From positions 1 through 11,979 of the forward strand of contig VKHC01000447.1 of NCBI GenBank assembly GCA_015143735.1: a DNA stretch of 11,979 nt, given 5' to 3'. Made by a program: the position numbers and the translations under genes. The notes beneath the pieces were generated by a model. The model saw only the letters and a program-made list of their open reading frames with translations. It made no database searches and was not told the DNA's origin. Origin of the DNA: Synura sp. LO234KE (lineage: Eukaryota > Sar > Synurophyceae > Synurales > Mallomonadaceae). Shown in pieces: positions 1 to 9,674 of the stretch. Every line of letters starts with the position of its first letter. Position 1 is the stretch's first letter.

Positions 1-313
<313 letters not shown>

Positions 314-402
314 ACACTTGTTACAACAATAGCGATTTACGTATTGGAATATTATCGGTGGTCAAGCTGACAAAGCTGAAATGCACGCATGATAATTTTA
401 AC

Positions 403-720
403 TTAAGCTGAAATAATTTCCCGAAAATCGTTCTGGTAGATTGCGAAACCATTCATCTTATTCGCCATGAATTGAAGAATCGTTGCTGTGCTAACGTTGA
501 TGGTGGTGCAATCGCTGCTTTTATAGGAAGCTGGACTTTTTAGGTTTAGATTCAGAATAGTTGAAAGAATAATAATTGTAGCGTGCTTGTGATGATGCTC
601 ACAGCTCTTTGCTTTTGGCAGCAGTCATCCGCCTGCCATATTGACAGCGTTGCTCATCACTGATCTCCTCCCAGCCACCATTACGCCAGTAGTTCGATAG
701 CAGATGTAGCGCTATTCTTA
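403..720 (-). pseudogene. Possible relic of an HMG-box gene
   Basis: Two minus-strand pieces read like HMG-box parts. The first, about 715 down to the TGA at 601-599, has NYWRNGGWEEISDEQ, then a Tyr and a Lys-containing end. This fits helices 2-3 of an HMG box (Trp, 'LSDEE', Tyr, Ala/Lys). The second, ATG at 468 to TAA at 403, has NGFAIYQNDFREII, which fits the first helix. A GTGAGC donor at the end of the first piece and a TAG acceptor near 500 would join the two in frame. The order (second half, then first half) suggests two boxes, the second cut short. No full box is present, both pieces are short and no start exon was found. Chance similarity remains possible. Confidence 0.3.
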
Positions 721-768
721 CAATAACAATTGATACCTTGCCTTGCTTACTTGCCTTCACCTCTTACT

Positions 769-1488
769 AATATTCATCAATTACTTTTCTTATGGTTTTC
801 TGTCTGCTATTCAATCACTGGAGTTAGTACCAGGAGGATTTGGTAACACCGCCATGATACTGAAAAATTACCCCCCCCCCGTAAACCACGACCGCGGATC
901 GGAAGAAGCGGCTTACAAATTGAGAAGCGCGACAAGAAGCAACCACCAAATCAAGATGATTTATATAAATAAAATAGTATATCGGTGCACCTTTTGACAC
1001 CTGTACTACTAGCAATCCATTCTGTAGCATTTTCAGGAAAATCTTTCTTTATTTTTATTTTTTCTGATATAGTAGTATATCGCAATCTGCACGATGGATA
1101 TATCTTCTTCCTTCCTCAGAAAGAAGCATGATAGTATTATAGTGACGATTACTATGATATCCTCTACTAACAACAAATTGAAGTGGCGATTGATTGTTTT
1201 AGAAGCCGGTAGCGACTGGAAAAGGTGCACCTACTATTGCGGTAGGAAATTCCTCTTCTCAACAGCTTTTGTACTCTAACCAGTAATACTAACGTGAAAC
1301 CACCAGTATACCGTGATAGTAACGTAAAATTTCAGCACGAAACGAAGAAAATTACATTTATGCGGAACATGGACCGGCGACATGCAGTGTTACCTTCTCG
1401 AAAACCGAATAGTTTTACGGATAGCATCGACGATTCGTATCATATTGATCTCAAATAAAAGGATTTAACGACATAGTATTTGTATTCA
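769..1488. other. AT-rich intergenic stretch, no gene seen
   Basis: Short frames occur on both strands, but none has a recognisable domain, convincing splice sites or coding-like composition. A C10 run lies at 871-880. The part just left of 1489 must hold the 3' UTR of the lectin gene, which is transcribed leftward. I see no clear poly(A) signal. Confidence 0.6.
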
Positions 1489-4207
1489 TTAATCGACTTC
1501 TTCTTGCGACGGATTAAATACATCGGTAGGAGTGGCGGTTTCACCGGTCGAGATTCTCGCCGGGACCGGTGACGAGGGAGAAATAACGGTCGGGTGAGGG
1601 GAAGGTTCGGAGGAGAGAATGTTAGGTACTGGGATGTCGCCTTGTGGAAGGGATGAAGGAAGCGATGTTGACCATCCGAAATGATTTGTTTCGGTGGGCT
1701 GGGAAGTGGGGAGTTCATTCCCCAACCCAACGAACGGGGTGGGCGCCGATGTGGGAGATGACGAGGGTGAAAACGATGGAGTTGAGGATGAGGCGCATGG
1801 TGGGGTTTCAGTAGGTGGAGAAGCTACAGTCGGTTCTCCCGTACTCCAACCCCAACCCACCCCTTTACTGGGAGGCACACTGGGCCCGGACCATCCGCTT
1901 CCTTCCACAGGACTGCAACTCGGCGCAACCGACGGTGTGCCTTGCCCAGACCCGAGAAAGGGCTGTGCACACAGTTCTACGTACAGTCTCTTTGCCACGA
2001 GTACACATGGATCTCCGAACACTTCGTTCGAGGCTTGAATCGTACAGGCCAAATATCCTTTGCAAATCTTACCCACGATTTCAACGGAGTTATTTGCAGA
2101 ACAGAATCCGTTGGTGAAATTGCCACAAAGGCCGGTAGGAGTACCGTAAGACGCAAAGACGACGGAGGTAAATAGAAAGCCCGGGGGAGCCATGAGTGTG
2201 ACGATACCCGGACCTCCTAGAGGGCCCTTTTCAAATGCAGTGCCGCATACACCTGCGCAGTTCGACAACGTACTGTATGTGCTTGGGGAGATAGTGGGCG
2301 ACAGAGATGGGCTTGAAGAAGGCGATAAGGATGGGCTGGACAATGGGGTATGTGAAGGGGTGGAAGTAGGAGACATCGATGGGGCGGAAGTAGACGATAG
2401 CGAAAGGGTGGAAGTAGGCAATGGAGATGGGGCGGAAGTAGGCGATGGAGTCGGGGTGGAAACAGGCGATATAGAAGGGGTGGAAGAAGGAGAGAGAGAC
2501 GGGGTGGAAGTAGGCAACAACGATGGGCTTGGCGAGGGCGATAGAGACGGGGCGGAAGTAGACGATAGCGAAAGGGTGGAAGTAGGAGATAGAGACGGGG
2601 CGGAAGTAGGAGAGAGAGACGGGGCGGAGGTAGACGATAGCGAAAGGGTGGAAGTAGGCAATGGAGATGGGGCGGAAGTAGGCGATGGAGTTGGGATGGA
2701 AGTAGGAGAGAGAGACGGGGCGGAGGTAGGAGAGAGAGACGGTGCGGAAGCAGGCACTAAAGTTGGGGTGTAAGTAGGCGATATAGAAGGGGTGGAAGTA
2801 GGAGATGGAGATGGGGCGGAAGTAGGTAATAAAGTTGGGGTGTAAGTAGGCGATATAGAAGGGGTGGAAGTAGGAGATAGAGTTGGGGTGGAGGTAGGCA
2901 ATGGAGACGGGGTGTATGAAGGCGATGGAGATGGGCTGGACGAGGGAGATAGAGAGGGGGCGGAAGTAGGAGATAGAGACGGGGCGGAGGAAAGAGGTGA
3001 ATGAGATGGGATGGAAGTAGGCGGTAGAGACTGGGTGTAAGCAGGCAATAAAGTTGGGGTGGAGGTAGGCAATGGAGACGGGGTGTATGAAGGCGATGGA
3101 GATGGGGCGGAAGTAGGCGATGGAGATGGGCTGGACGAGGGAGATAGAGACGGGGCGGAGGAAAGAGGTGAATGAGATGGGATGGAAGTAGGCGATAAGA
3201 GTATAGGTTGAACTGGAATTTGCGAAGGTTCTGAGGACGGAGCCACGAACGGAACAGGCGTTGGAGAAGTAGTTTGTGGAGGCGATACACCCGTCGGTTC
3301 CCCTGTACTCCAACCCCACCCCAGCCCCATACTGGGAGGCACACTGGGGCCGGACCATCCACTCACTTCCACGGGACTGCCACTCGGTGCGACTGAGGGG
3401 ACGCCCGGTCCAGACCCGAGGAAGGGCTGTGCACACAGTGCTACGTACAGTCTCTTTGCCACGAATGGACATGGATCTCCGAACACTTGGTTCGAGGCTT
3501 GAATCGTGCAAGCTAAGTTGTTCTTGCAGATCTTGCCCACAATTTCAACGGAATTAATCGCGGAGCAAGAACTGGCCGTGTAGTTTCCGCAGCGACCAGT
3601 AGGAGTACCGTAAGACGCAAAAACCACGGAGGCGAATTCGTATCCTGGGGGAGCCACCAAGGACAGGACTCCCGCACCCCCTAGAGGTCCTTTCTCAAAC
3701 GAAGTGCCGCATACTAATGCGCAATTGGATAGTGTTCCTTCCGAAGAAGGTGACAGAGTTGGAGTGGGAGAAGGGAGCGGCGATGGGGCAGTAGACGGTG
3801 CTGTTGTTGGAAGGGCTACAGGAATGTTAGTGGGGAATGATGAGGGCGCTGTGGTCGGCAGATTTGAAGGGTTTTGAGTCGGAACATTCGGAGGTGAACT
3901 CTCACTAAGTGCAGATGTGGGCCCTGAACTAGGATTCGGTGTATTAACAAAAGGAATGTTCGTTGACGAGGGGCAAGGAATAGGCAGCGAAGATACTTGG
4001 ACGGTAGCTGAAACCGAGGGCTCCTCAGATTTTGTCCAAGATGAGGGATTCACCCATGTGACGGTAGATTCATCTGTAGAAATTGCGCAATGCTTGGGCA
4101 AATATTTCGTCAAAATCATGTAGAATCTTACCTTCTCGAACTTCAGAAGAATATACAATCGCGATAATGAAGAGAGCAAGTATATTCATTGAAATCAATA
4201 GTTTCAT
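1489..4207 (-). CDS. Secreted protein with two SUEL-type (galactose-binding) lectin domains and a Pro-Ser-Thr repeat linker
   Basis: The model has two exons: 4207-4132 and 4073-1489, with a 58-nt intron (GTAAGA donor, CTACAG acceptor). The total is 2661 nt, or 886 residues. Exon 1 encodes a typical signal peptide (MKLLISMNILALFIIAIVYSS), so the protein is probably secreted. Residues 141-239 and 629-727 are SUEL/Gal_Lectin domains. Each has eight Cys and the family signatures FASYGTPTG.CGN, C-x-A-x-NS, IVGKIC, C-x-IQASN and FGDPC, closest in style to the lectin domain at the end of plant beta-galactosidases. Each is followed by a segment ending GWGWSTGEPT. Residues from about 300 to 620 are Ser-Pro-Thr repeats, likely O-glycosylated and extended. 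No membrane or GPI-anchor segment is seen at the C terminus (ends PSQEEVD). A role in binding cell-surface or wall sugars is inferred; the ligand is unknown. A start inside the intron (ATG near 4119) would lose the signal peptide, so I prefer 4207. Confidence 0.9.
1829..2265 (-). repeat. Lectin-domain duplication, copy 2 (C-terminal)
   Basis: This 437-nt unit encodes lectin domain 2 plus the following segment up to GWGWSTGEPT. It aligns to 3293-3729 without gaps (constant offset 1464 nt). Differences are scattered substitutions, many at silent positions. It shows an internal duplication of domain plus spacer within one exon. Confidence 0.9.
2290..3200 (-). repeat. 24-nt minisatellite encoding the Pro-Ser-Thr linker
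   Basis: On the plus strand the basic unit is like ggggcggaagtaggcgat plus six bases. On the coding strand it gives 8-residue units such as SPTSAPSL. Units vary by 12- and 24-nt steps, so the frame is always kept. Longer duplications are visible: about 2380-2460 repeats near 2625-2705, and about 2875-3030 repeats near 3055-3200 with one extra 24-nt unit. This is the mark of slippage or unequal crossing-over. The number of units probably differs between alleles. Confidence 0.9.
3293..3729 (-). repeat. Lectin-domain duplication, copy 1 (N-terminal)
   Basis: This is the gap-free partner of 1829-2265. It encodes lectin domain 1 (nt 3433-3729, residues 141-239) and the GWGWSTGEPTG spacer. Both copies keep all eight Cys, so both are probably folded domains. 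Confidence 0.9.
4074..4131 (-). other. Intron 1 of the lectin gene (58 nt)
   Basis: Read on the minus strand, the intron starts GTAAGA after the exon base at 4132 and ends CTACAG before 4073. Splicing in phase 1 joins a 25-codon signal-peptide exon to the long lectin exon without a stop. The intron itself is open in the downstream frame, so it can be mistaken for coding sequence. Confidence 0.85.
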
Positions 4208-4827
4208 TATTGCAAATTATGGTTTACGATTCGGAAGAATACTTCGCATGCGAAATTGCGACGAATTTACTTCGACTTCGACCAAAATCATAGATACTGT
4301 GCGTCTAGACAGAGTTTCAACAAGTAATGCTGCGATACTTAAGAATTAAGAGACTTTAGTCAAGGAGTAATCAGAATGTCATGGACGTCATGGATGAAAA
4401 AATTATGCTGCGTATCCCGTTGGACTTGCAATATTTTCTTGTTTCAGCACGAATTTCTTGAAACCAATTTCAAGAAAATGCATTCACGATATATATGAAA
4501 CAGCTTTATGAGCATACGAATTCATAGCTTATGTGCTCTTGCAATCATAAGGGGGGCATTTTTTTCGAATCGAAAATTTGAGAGCCCGCAACGCGGCCAC
4601 ACGACATAGCCAAAAAAATTTCAATTTTGGTCACCCATTTGTCTTAAGTTAGAAGCACAACGCAAATAAGCTCTAAGACAAGTTCCATTTGAATTGTTCC
4701 AGTTTGTTATTAAGCATTCGATCTCGCAGAACTTTCATATAAAAGAAAAATAATTGAGAATTTAGGGTGAACCTACCATCACTCCCTCTCTCCAAATTAT
4801 TCAGCATCTAACTTATTGGAATATACT
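4208..4827. promoter_or_regulatory. Divergent intergenic region between the lectin and EF-hand genes
   Basis: This AT-rich 620-bp stretch lies between two start codons facing away from each other, so it should hold both promoters. I see a palindrome at 4454-4477, a direct repeat of gtcatgga near 4377-4393, and a pyrimidine-rich tract (ccatcactccctctctcc) about 30-50 bp before the EF-hand ATG. No clear TATA box is placed properly for either gene. No coding sequence was found. Confidence 0.6.
4454..4477. promoter_or_regulatory. Perfect 10-bp inverted repeat, heat-shock-element-like
   Basis: The arms tttcttgaaa (4454-4463) and tttcaagaaa (4468-4477) flank the spacer ccaa. Each arm fits nTTCnnGAAn, the paired pentamer bound by heat-shock factors. 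It lies about 250 bp before the lectin ATG and 350 bp before the EF-hand ATG. The 4-nt gap makes it a gapped element rather than a canonical continuous one. Function is inference. Confidence 0.4.
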
Positions 4828-6990
4828 ATGGGAGGCACTCAGTCGATTGACTTGGACACGGTTGAGTTCATGGTTTCAAAATCGAATGCGTCTGTTTTGC
4901 GTATGTCACCTGGCGACATAAATTCTATTTGCCAAATGTACCATAAAATACTGATAAAGCTACAAAGAGTACAGAACTTAAAGGATGTCAAAAGCTTGGA
5001 AGTCAGCGCATCTTTGCTTCTGCGTGCTTTTGATATAGTGGAGTCAAAATTTAAGCTGAAAATATTTTCAATAGTTGGATCTCTCGATTCAAACATAGAC
5101 TTCCAAAAGTTTTTGTTTTATTTATGGAATTACTGCACCTTGGGGGAAGATGAGTTCGGTATGTGTACTACTTTTGGCGGGTGATTACACCCTTAATTAA
5201 CTTGTTGTATTGTTTCATCAGCTGTTTTCATTTTCACGATATATGACGAAGATGAGAGGTATTGTTTACTGCATTTTGAATTCTATCGCGAATGAAATGC
5301 GGTTTCAGTGGTGTCCTGGAATTAAGCGAAGCGATTTCGATGATTCACGATCTCTCTGGACGAACCAACAATTCTAACGGACAAAGCAACGACTCCAGTT
5401 TCATGTAAATAAACCACCTCACTTAAAAAATAATTACTCTCACTATCTATTCGTTTCTTGAGTTCAAACTTGCTACTATGACCGCCTATTTTATTTCCTT
5501 TGTTTCCCTTTTGGTTACAGTACACTCGATATGGTTCATCAGCTGTGCACGGGATCTCTGACGGTCAAGAAGTTTGCTGCACTCTGTCGGGACTTCCCTT
5601 CGATAATGGAACATGCAACGGATTTCCAGAAGTTTCTGCGCCAGAAAATATTGGGGGAACAGACTTGGATACGTTACGCTGTTACACGCCGCGAGATTTG
5701 TGGCGCGGAGGCTCACGAGATACGGTCCTTCCTGGTAAGAGAAAATACAGTATTGTTGCATTCCCTAGCGTACCCCTAGTGTACGTTTGTATCGACTTGG
5801 AGTGGATGACGCGCAATGTCGCGCCGACCTTGCTCTTCCCCACCCCTCTCAGCTCCCTTTTCCCCGCCCCTCTCCACCCTTCCTTCTGTCCTCTTTGCAA
5901 TACTCTGTCTTCAATTGAACGCCCTGCGGCAGATCGAGAACATCAAATACGGTAAGGGACACGTATGTACTCCACTTATGCATGACGATCGACCAAGGTC
6001 ACCTCATGTCATGTGACAGGGTCACAGGACAAGGATTCGACGGCAAATACCACGGATGCGGGAGGGCATCGTCGCCGCAGGAGCACTTTTGTTCGACAGC
6101 CCACGGCCCATCCGCGCTCGTTTGAGAAGAGCAAACACGGGCGGTCCAAGTCTATCTCTGGACCTTTGGCAGAGGGCTTGGGACTTGGCCTGTTGTAAGT
6201 TGGTTTATCTTTCCCCTTTGCTCGTTTGTACGTCAACATATCGTAAAGTGAAAGCGCTGCCGTTACCGAAGCACTTGTGTTAGGCAGACGTGTAGTGCAA
6301 TATCCAGAACTCGTCTTGTACCTATTGCTATCCTGAGATCCCTCACCCCCTCTTTATCTGTACCTGAGCTTTGTCCTTCGTTACCGCATCTATACCTTAC
6401 CTCCTATCTGTATAACCCCCTCGCTCGCTATTTGCCACAGTTCCGGGATAGCGAACTACCTTGGTCGAGGCATCTCCAAGGCTCCGAGCGGAGGCGCCAA
6501 GGACCGTTCCGAAGTCTCGAAAAGCCTGTCAAACAGAAATCTCTCTGGAAAATATAACAACAACATCAACAACACAGAAAACAATACGAACGCAAACACC
6601 CCATCTCCCTCTCATTCCCGTGCTCCGTCCAGATCCCATTCTATTCTGCATGGAGACTTTACCTTTGCGAACCTTAATCTTTTGAGCCAAGCCAAGAGTT
6701 CAGTCCCCGCTCCGGCTCCTGTCCCTGTCCCTGTCCCTTCCCTTGCACGACCAAGGGCCTCTCCTAGTCCACCAGCTGTGTCTGCTCCAGGCGCAGATCA
6801 TTACCGGTTCCACCCCAAGGCCCACGATGTTGTCCCGGACCCGGACCCGTATGAAGACGACGAGCTGGAGGGTGGGCTCGTATTGCCCATCGTCTCGCGG
6901 GCCCACGGGAGACAGGGTCAAGCGGCCCGGGCCCGGGGAGGCCCTACCTCCACCCTCTATTGTCCGGACCCACCGCAGGAGGTCCTATGA
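4828..6990 (+). CDS. N-myristoylated EF-hand calcium-binding protein with disordered C-terminal tail
   Basis: The seven-exon model is 4828-5158, 5222-5258, 5309-5404, 5521-5734, 5933-5951, 6020-6194 and 6441-6990. All introns are GT-AG (63, 50, 116, 198, 68 and 246 nt), phases agree, and the total is 1422 nt (473 residues). The start MGGTQS matches the N-myristoylation signal (Gly2, Ser6). Residues 78-95 (SIVGSLDSNIDFQKF) form a degenerate EF-hand. Residues 119-130 (DEDESGVLELSE) are a canonical Ca2+ loop that only appears after splicing intron 2. A third degenerate hand lies around SLTVKKFAALCRDFP, followed by LRQKILGEQTW. The layout recalls calcineurin-B or recoverin-like sensors, so a membrane-tethered Ca2+ sensor is inferred. 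From about residue 233 the protein is low-complexity: Arg/Ser-rich, then Asn-rich, Pro-Ala-Val-rich and acidic. Exon 5 (19 nt) and the 3' end are the least certain parts. Confidence 0.8.
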
Positions 6991-7732
6991 GGACACGGAC
7001 ATCGATCGCTTCAGTTCCTGTCCGCGGACACAAGGATGCACTTCGTTCACCCCTCTATTCATCTCGGCCTGCAGCGATTGCCGTTGGACTGTCGGTCGGT
7101 CTAGTTTACTGTCCCCATAGTTGGAAAAGTGTCGTAGGTTCTTCTTCGGTACTATTACTGTATATTTGTCGACGTTCGACAGTGTTCAATGTAATCAGAT
7201 TGGAAATTGAGGCTGTGCGATGTCGTGAGGTACAAGTACGGCGAACAACGATATGTTTACGATTATTACCATGTCATGTCCTAGTAAGCAGCGGTAGAGT
7301 TGAAGTTAGTAAGTGCATGGCAGGCGGTGAAGATAGGAAGATTGAAATTTCACTTATTTTATTAGGATTGATATTTGATTAAGAAGGGAACGTTTCACTT
7401 GCCCTAGTTTACTTTCCTTCTATATATTGAATGAGGCATACCGAGCGACAGAATTGGAGGAAAGGATAAGGAGGAGAGGTAGTGCGTATTCGTCTTTGAT
7501 TCAATTACGTTGTGTTCAGAGATGGACGCGGATTGTTTGGTCATTATTACTTCCTCATATTCTTTCTGTCTCCTCCCTCACCGTAATATTTGCATTGTTT
7601 TTCACATATTGCTGACTTATTTCATTCATAGTGGTGATAGCAGTAAGTAGATAGAATAAAATTGTGCGTACTGCAACAACACTGCTGCGCGTAGTACAAC
7701 GATAGCTAAGGAGCACTCCTCGCTAATATGAG
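6991..7732. other. Region after the EF-hand gene, no firm gene
   Basis: This should include the 3' UTR of the EF-hand gene. If a 62-nt intron at about 6916-6977 (GTCAAG to CCGCAG) is used, the frame would run on to 7382, but the far part looks non-coding. A 62-codon plus frame at 7427-7615 has a charged start (NEAYRATELEERIRRR) and a hydrophobic end (SSLTVIFALFFTYC), like a small tail-anchored protein. Nothing else supports it. Confidence 0.5.
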
Positions 7733-7749
7733 CTGCTAAACGTCCTCAT
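7733..7749. repeat. Target-site duplication, 3' side of the LINE
   Basis: The 17-mer ctgctaaacgtcctcat matches 11150-11166 (ctgctaaacgccctcat) at 16 of 17 positions, in direct orientation. It abuts the T run at 7749-7754, which is the A tail of the minus-strand LINE. Confidence 0.85.
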
Positions 7750-7836
7750 TTTTTACCGAAAATCTTATAGTTAGTTTACGATGAGGTCAGAGGAAGCTAA
7801 AACTATCACTCACCAAGTGAGATACGTAAACCGCAC

Positions 7837-7943
7837 CCCCCACCGAGGAACCAACCACTCCCCATGTACCAAATGGCAAACCCCGTGACCGAGTAGGGAG
7901 CTCCGGGTGCCTACACCCGGAGGAGAGAGATTAACCCCGACTA
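7837..7943 (-). repeat. LINE 3' UTR block with hairpin (copy B)
   Basis: This is the inverted partner of 1-106. It contains the perfect hairpin at 7901-7922 (arms 7901-7909 and 7914-7922). Farther toward the element's end, ctcaccaagtgag (7809-7821) forms a second small stem. About 90 nt of AT-richer DNA then lead to the A tail. Confidence 0.8.
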
Positions 7944-8080
7944 CATCCCCGAAGGCCTCAGGGGGAACAGGGGGGGAGGGGACGCGGACGGTCACGACAA
8001 GTAACTGCAAGGTGCAAGACTGCAGCGCGGTGAAGGGGCGCGAGGTAGCGTGTCACCGGCAATAGACGGGGGTCCCGAAT

Positions 8081-8690
8081 TCAGACCCGGGGCTCGCGGG
8101 ACGAGCGGCGGAGAGGGTCCGACGAGGAGGAAGAACGGTGGCGCCTGGAGCGACGGGTCCGAACCGGAGGGCGGGCGACCGCACTGGAGGAGCCAGAGCG
8201 GCCCCGGGCCGCCAGTTGATCCGCCGCTGCATTACCCAGTGCTTCGGGAGAGGAGCCTTGATCCAGGAAATGGCAATGTCATGATGGGCACGGACCACTT
8301 GAAGAAGACGCCGGACGTGCTGGATGAGAACTTTATTGGGGCGCCTTGATGGAGTTGTCCCCGAAGAGGCGCACGCAATACTCACTGTCGGTGATCAAGT
8401 TGAGTCGGCGGCGAACAGGCATGGAAGAGATCGCGTCCGAGACCCGAATCCACTTGAGGGCGTGATAAAAAGCGCTGATTTCACCGGTGTTGTTGGTCGG
8501 GAGGAATACTCCGATCCAATCCGGTTCCGACCGATCAGTAACCACAGGACCCCAGAGCGAGACAGGGGGGGCGGAGGCGCGAGTCAGGTACACTCCCCAC
8601 CTAGCGGTACCCGACGCTAGCGAGGCAGAGCCGTCCGTACAAAACACCGCGTCCGGGAGGAGAGCGGGGTCTGGCCTAGGGAGACTGGCT
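8081..8690 (-). pseudogene. LINE RNase H domain (active-type residues, frameshifted)
   Basis: The domain begins DAVFCTDGSA (catalytic Asp, 8635-8633). It continues with NNTGEISAFYHAL (Glu) and LITDSEYCVRLF (Asp). A one-base gain in the C4/G4 run at 8338-8341 shifts the frame, after which NKVLIQHVRRLL...ISWIKA follows. A one-base loss at 8252/8253 removes the His codon expected after WIKA. The third frame then gives EALGNAAADQLAARG with the last Asp (8221-8219). The tail is basic and rich in Ser and Arg, ending in TGA at 8081. All four acids of the D-E-D-D set are thus visible across three frames, so the parent element had a functional-type RNase H. Confidence 0.85.
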
Positions 8691-9606
8691 GAGCGACATA
8701 AGCTTCGGCCTTCTGACGGGTCTTGAACCGCTTGAAATCGCTGCGAATGCCTATGGTATGCGGCTGGGCTTCTTTCCAGGAGGTGTTAACCCCCGGAACG
8801 TGACCGAGACGAACGCCGTAGAACACTTTAGGTTCTTTGATGGGCCGAGGGGAGAAATGTTTATACTGGCGGTGTAAAGCGCGGAGGGTAATCGGGTCAG
8901 CGTCTATATACTTCGCCTCTATATACTTCGCCTGTTTCCTGGCTTCCCAGAGTGCGTCAATCCGTGGGACTAACGTCCGGGAAAAGTCAAGGAGCACGGC
9001 GTGAATGGCCTCGGTCGAGTCAGTGGGGAGAAGGACGCTGGAGAGGGAGGTCAGTTGAGCGGTGTTCCAGTTTCCCAAACAAATACAGAGAACCAGTTGG
9101 ATGAGCTGAGGAACTAACCGCTTTTCTAGGTCGGTGCTGAGCGCGTATTGGTCCATTTGAGCGTTCATTGACACCCGACACTGATGTAGGAGGGGGGAAG
9201 GACAGAGGCGGAAGACGTGGTCGTAGGTGTCTGCTTCACATTGATCGAGGGAGGTGCAGAGAGAGCACGTCAATAAGGCCCTTCGTTCCGAAGCTGTGGA
9301 GGCTTCTTTGCACGAGTTGTGCCCGATGGTCCAGTGCCGTTCATGGAGGAGTTTCTCGTAATGGCTCCGGGATCCTTGAGGGAGGTAGGACAGGTCAAGA
9401 ACCTTGGCGACAAAGTGCATCGTGACGTCTTCCCAGATGGGGGGATCACCACGAGAGGCACGGTCCAGGTCACGAGTGCGTTGGGCTTGAAGACGCCACA
9501 GGGATTGCACGCGCTGTTCCAGGGGGACGAGCAGGGGGTCCCCCGTGAAGAGGTCCCGCCAGGACCAAGAGTCTCGCAGGGCGCCGCCGCGCCCACAGGA
9601 AAACAA
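8690..9606 (-). pseudogene. LINE ORF2 fragment with CCHC zinc-binding motif
   Basis: The frame from 9606 carries C-x2-C-x12-H-x4-C at 9267-9202 (CSLC...YDHVFRLC). It is preceded by an Asp/Glu as in the zf-RVT family (E-T-x-x-H-x-F-x-x-C) found between RT and RNase H in plant and other LINEs. Around it are Trp-rich and helical segments and a downstream linker (IKEPKVFYGVRLGHVPG). The link to the preceding frame breaks near 9600, where FPVGAA and FSCGRGG are alternative readings of the same DNA. The link to the RNase H needs a -1 shift near 8690. Confidence 0.65.
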
Positions 9607-9674
9607 TCGCCCAGGGGATGGACCGTGAAGGAGGTCTCGGTAAGCAGAGGAGACGTAGAGAGAGGAGAGACGCC

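Noticed and set aside
871-880. C10 run (and G11 at 96-106) as functional elements
   Set aside because: Homopolymer runs like these are common in eukaryotic DNA and prone to read errors; no structure or repeat supports a role.
1385-1405. ttaccttctcgaa, identical to the sequence at the lectin intron donor (4129-4141)
   Set aside because: No signal peptide or partner exon is found near 1390, so the 13-nt match is probably chance.
2192-3511. Long frames on both strands across the repeat region (acidic plus-strand product; Tyr/His/Pro/Ile-rich minus-strand product)
   Set aside because: The 24-nt period is a multiple of three and the unit has no stop in several frames, so these are shadows of the lectin repeat.
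7427-7615. 62-codon plus-strand frame with a hydrophobic end
   Set aside because: It has only the look of a tail-anchored protein, with no promoter, homologue or splice support; it is noted within the region entry only.
8053-8385. Minus-strand 110-codon frame as an independent gene
   Set aside because: It is the middle part of the LINE RNase H domain read past a frameshift, and its end is out of frame.
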